DNA of 44,858 bases from Geopseudomonas sagittaria (GTDB taxonomy: Bacteria; Pseudomonadota; Gammaproteobacteria; Pseudomonadales; Pseudomonadaceae). The stretch is from contig NZ_FOXM01000022.1 of assembly GCF_900115715.1 (NCBI RefSeq), forward strand, positions 1-44,858, given 5' to 3'. Position 1 is the stretch's first letter. Each line of letters starts with the position of its first letter. Below the pieces are notes generated by a model. The model was given only the letters and a program-made list of their open reading frames with translations, did not search any database and was not told the origin of the DNA. Both the position numbers and the translations under genes were made by a program. Shown one piece after another: positions 44,150 to 44,858 of this stretch.

Positions 44150-44578
44150 ATGAACAGAAAAGCTTGGCTGGCGTTGATGGTTGCAGCAGTAGCGAGCCAG
44201 AGCTACGGAATGAGCGAAGAACGAGGGCTGGTTTCAATCGAGCTGGAGGCCAGCCCTCAGAATACCGCCGAGATCGGCCGGGCGACCTTGGTGGCCGAGA
44301 GGGGCAGGACGGCGATCGTCTTCGCACTCAGTGGCGCACCGTCCCATGTGACAGTGCCCCTGCATTACTACACCTACATCTATCCTGGCAGTTGCAAGGC
44401 CCTCGGCGCGCAACCTGCCTACGACATGAACAATGTCGTGCGGGTGGAAAGCTTCGGACACCTGTCGAAGCGAGTTCCGGTCGCCCTCGAGCAATTGCGG
44501 GGCGGAAACTACAGCATTGTCGTGCGCAGCAGTCCCGCCGATGGCCGTCTCGACCTTTTTTGCGGCGAGATCATCTGA
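44150..44578 (+). CDS. Small secreted beta-rich protein, unknown function
   Basis: 142 aa with a signal peptide (residues about 1-20, LALMVAAVASQSYG). The mature part shows alternating strands (IELEASPQNTAEIGRATLVAE, TAIVFALSGAPSHVTVPLH) and two Cys (CKALG and FCGEII) that could pair. It vaguely resembles CHRD or SodC-like beta-barrels, but no metal-binding set is evident. ATG 44150 follows GGAGG by 9 bp; longer in-frame upstream sequence is unlikely to be translated. It is probably periplasmic and independent of the operon upstream. Confidence 0.65.
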   Translation: MNRKAWLALMVAAVASQSYGMSEERGLVSIELEASPQNTAEIGRATLVAERGRTAIVFALSGAPSHVTVPLHYYTYIYPGSCKALGAQPAYDMNNVVRVESFGHLSKRVPVALEQLRGGNYSIVVRSSPADGRLDLFCGEII

Positions 44579-44613
44579 GTCGCCGGCGGTGCGACCTGTA
44601 GGAAGGGAGTAAA

Positions 44614-44638
44614 GAGCTGCCCCTTCTCGGGGCAGCTC
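44614..44638 (-). terminator. Terminator-like hairpin 3' of the ETF-QO gene
   Basis: On the minus strand, GAGCTGCCCC, loop GAGAA, GGGGCAGCTC is followed by TTTACTCC. It sits just beyond the ETF-QO stop, and may also end transcription from the plus-strand gene. Confidence 0.6.
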
Positions 44639-44648
44639 TCCTGCCTGG

Positions 44649-44858
44649 TCACATGTTGGGGTAGTTCGGCCCGCCGGTGCCTTCCGGGGTGACCCAGGTG
44701 ATGTTCTGCGCCGGGTCCTTGATGTCGCAGGTCTTGCAGTGCACGCAGTTCTGCGCGTTGATCTGGAACTTCTTCTCGCCGCTTTCCAGGCTGACCACCT
44801 CGTACACCCCGGCCGGGCAGTAGCGCTGCGCCGGCTCGTCGTACAGCGGCAGGTTCTT
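44649..44858 (-). CDS. Electron transfer flavoprotein-ubiquinone oxidoreductase, C-terminal end
   Basis: Only the last 69 residues are in the window. They end [16 protein letters not shown], and include [10 protein letters not shown] and [17 protein letters not shown], the [4Fe-4S] ferredoxin-like C-terminal domain of ETF-QO. The enzyme passes electrons from acyl-CoA dehydrogenases, through ETF, to ubiquinone at the inner membrane. It is oriented against the operon containing the acyl-CoA dehydrogenase. Its start lies beyond the right edge. Confidence 0.93.
   Translation of the reverse strand, partial: KNLPLYDEPAQRYCPAGVYEVVSLESGEKKFQINAQNCVHCKTCDIKDPAQNITWVTPEGTGGPNYPNM

Overview
The window looks like the chromosome of a Pseudomonas or a close relative. 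It has high GC, GC-ending codons, short intergenic gaps, typical Pseudomonas gene families (periplasmic broad-specificity racemase, single-chain indolepyruvate oxidoreductase with a divergent Lrp regulator, DUF1302/DUF1329 pairs), a REP-like palindrome and 76-bp attC sites of the pseudomonad integron type. This assignment is an inference from gene content, not a database match.

Region 1 (1 to about 4045) is accessory DNA. The 3' end of an IS1182-type transposase is followed by an AT-richer integron gene-cassette array, all on the + strand. Three attC sites are exactly 76 bp and closely alike (937-1012, 2714-2789, 3338-3413), one is longer (3822-3916) and one is weak (about 2248-2316). The cassettes encode small membrane proteins, a protein with a short ADP-ribosyltransferase-like signature, a BamE-like membrane-anchored protein and a double zinc-ribbon protein. 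Two cassettes appear fused, and the last has lost its attC.

Region 2 (4043-8364, minus) holds an acetolactate-synthase-like TPP enzyme, a periplasmic broad-specificity amino acid racemase and a saccharopine-dehydrogenase-family oxidoreductase, separated by strong hairpins. Together they suggest D/L amino acid (perhaps lysine) metabolism.

Region 3 (8686-15389) is mixed housekeeping and accessory: a PhyH-type dioxygenase, an AttH-like lipoprotein with its FtsX-type permease and ATPase, a VOC protein, a YkgJ-type cysteine-cluster protein and a secreted DUF4157-like protein.

Region 4 (15546-19810) is indolepyruvate ferredoxin oxidoreductase with a divergent Lrp/AsnC regulator.

Region 5 (19915-43870) is the most interesting part. 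It looks like one catabolic regulon built around an AraC-family regulator (31192-32211). A module of TauD-type dioxygenase plus beta-keto acid cleavage enzyme (BKACE) occurs twice, with a quinone oxidoreductase, an MFS transporter, a DsbA-like protein, a Rieske ferredoxin, a YeiH-type exporter and both subunits of a 3-ketoacid CoA-transferase. Past araC lies a long operon: alpha/beta hydrolase, DUF1302, DUF1329, YCF48-like protein, MMPL/RND transporter, acyl-CoA dehydrogenase and acyl-CoA ligase. Three intergenic regions carry the same operator, two TGTC-N5-AATGAAAAG-like half-sites 21 bp apart. In each, a plausible -10 box starts exactly 37 bp after the start of the second half-site. This ties the three transcription units to one regulator. 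The biochemistry is consistent: BKACE yields acetoacetate, the CoA-transferase activates it, the acyl-CoA enzymes feed beta-oxidation, and the ETF-ubiquinone oxidoreductase at the right edge (minus) could take the electrons. The substrate is unknown.
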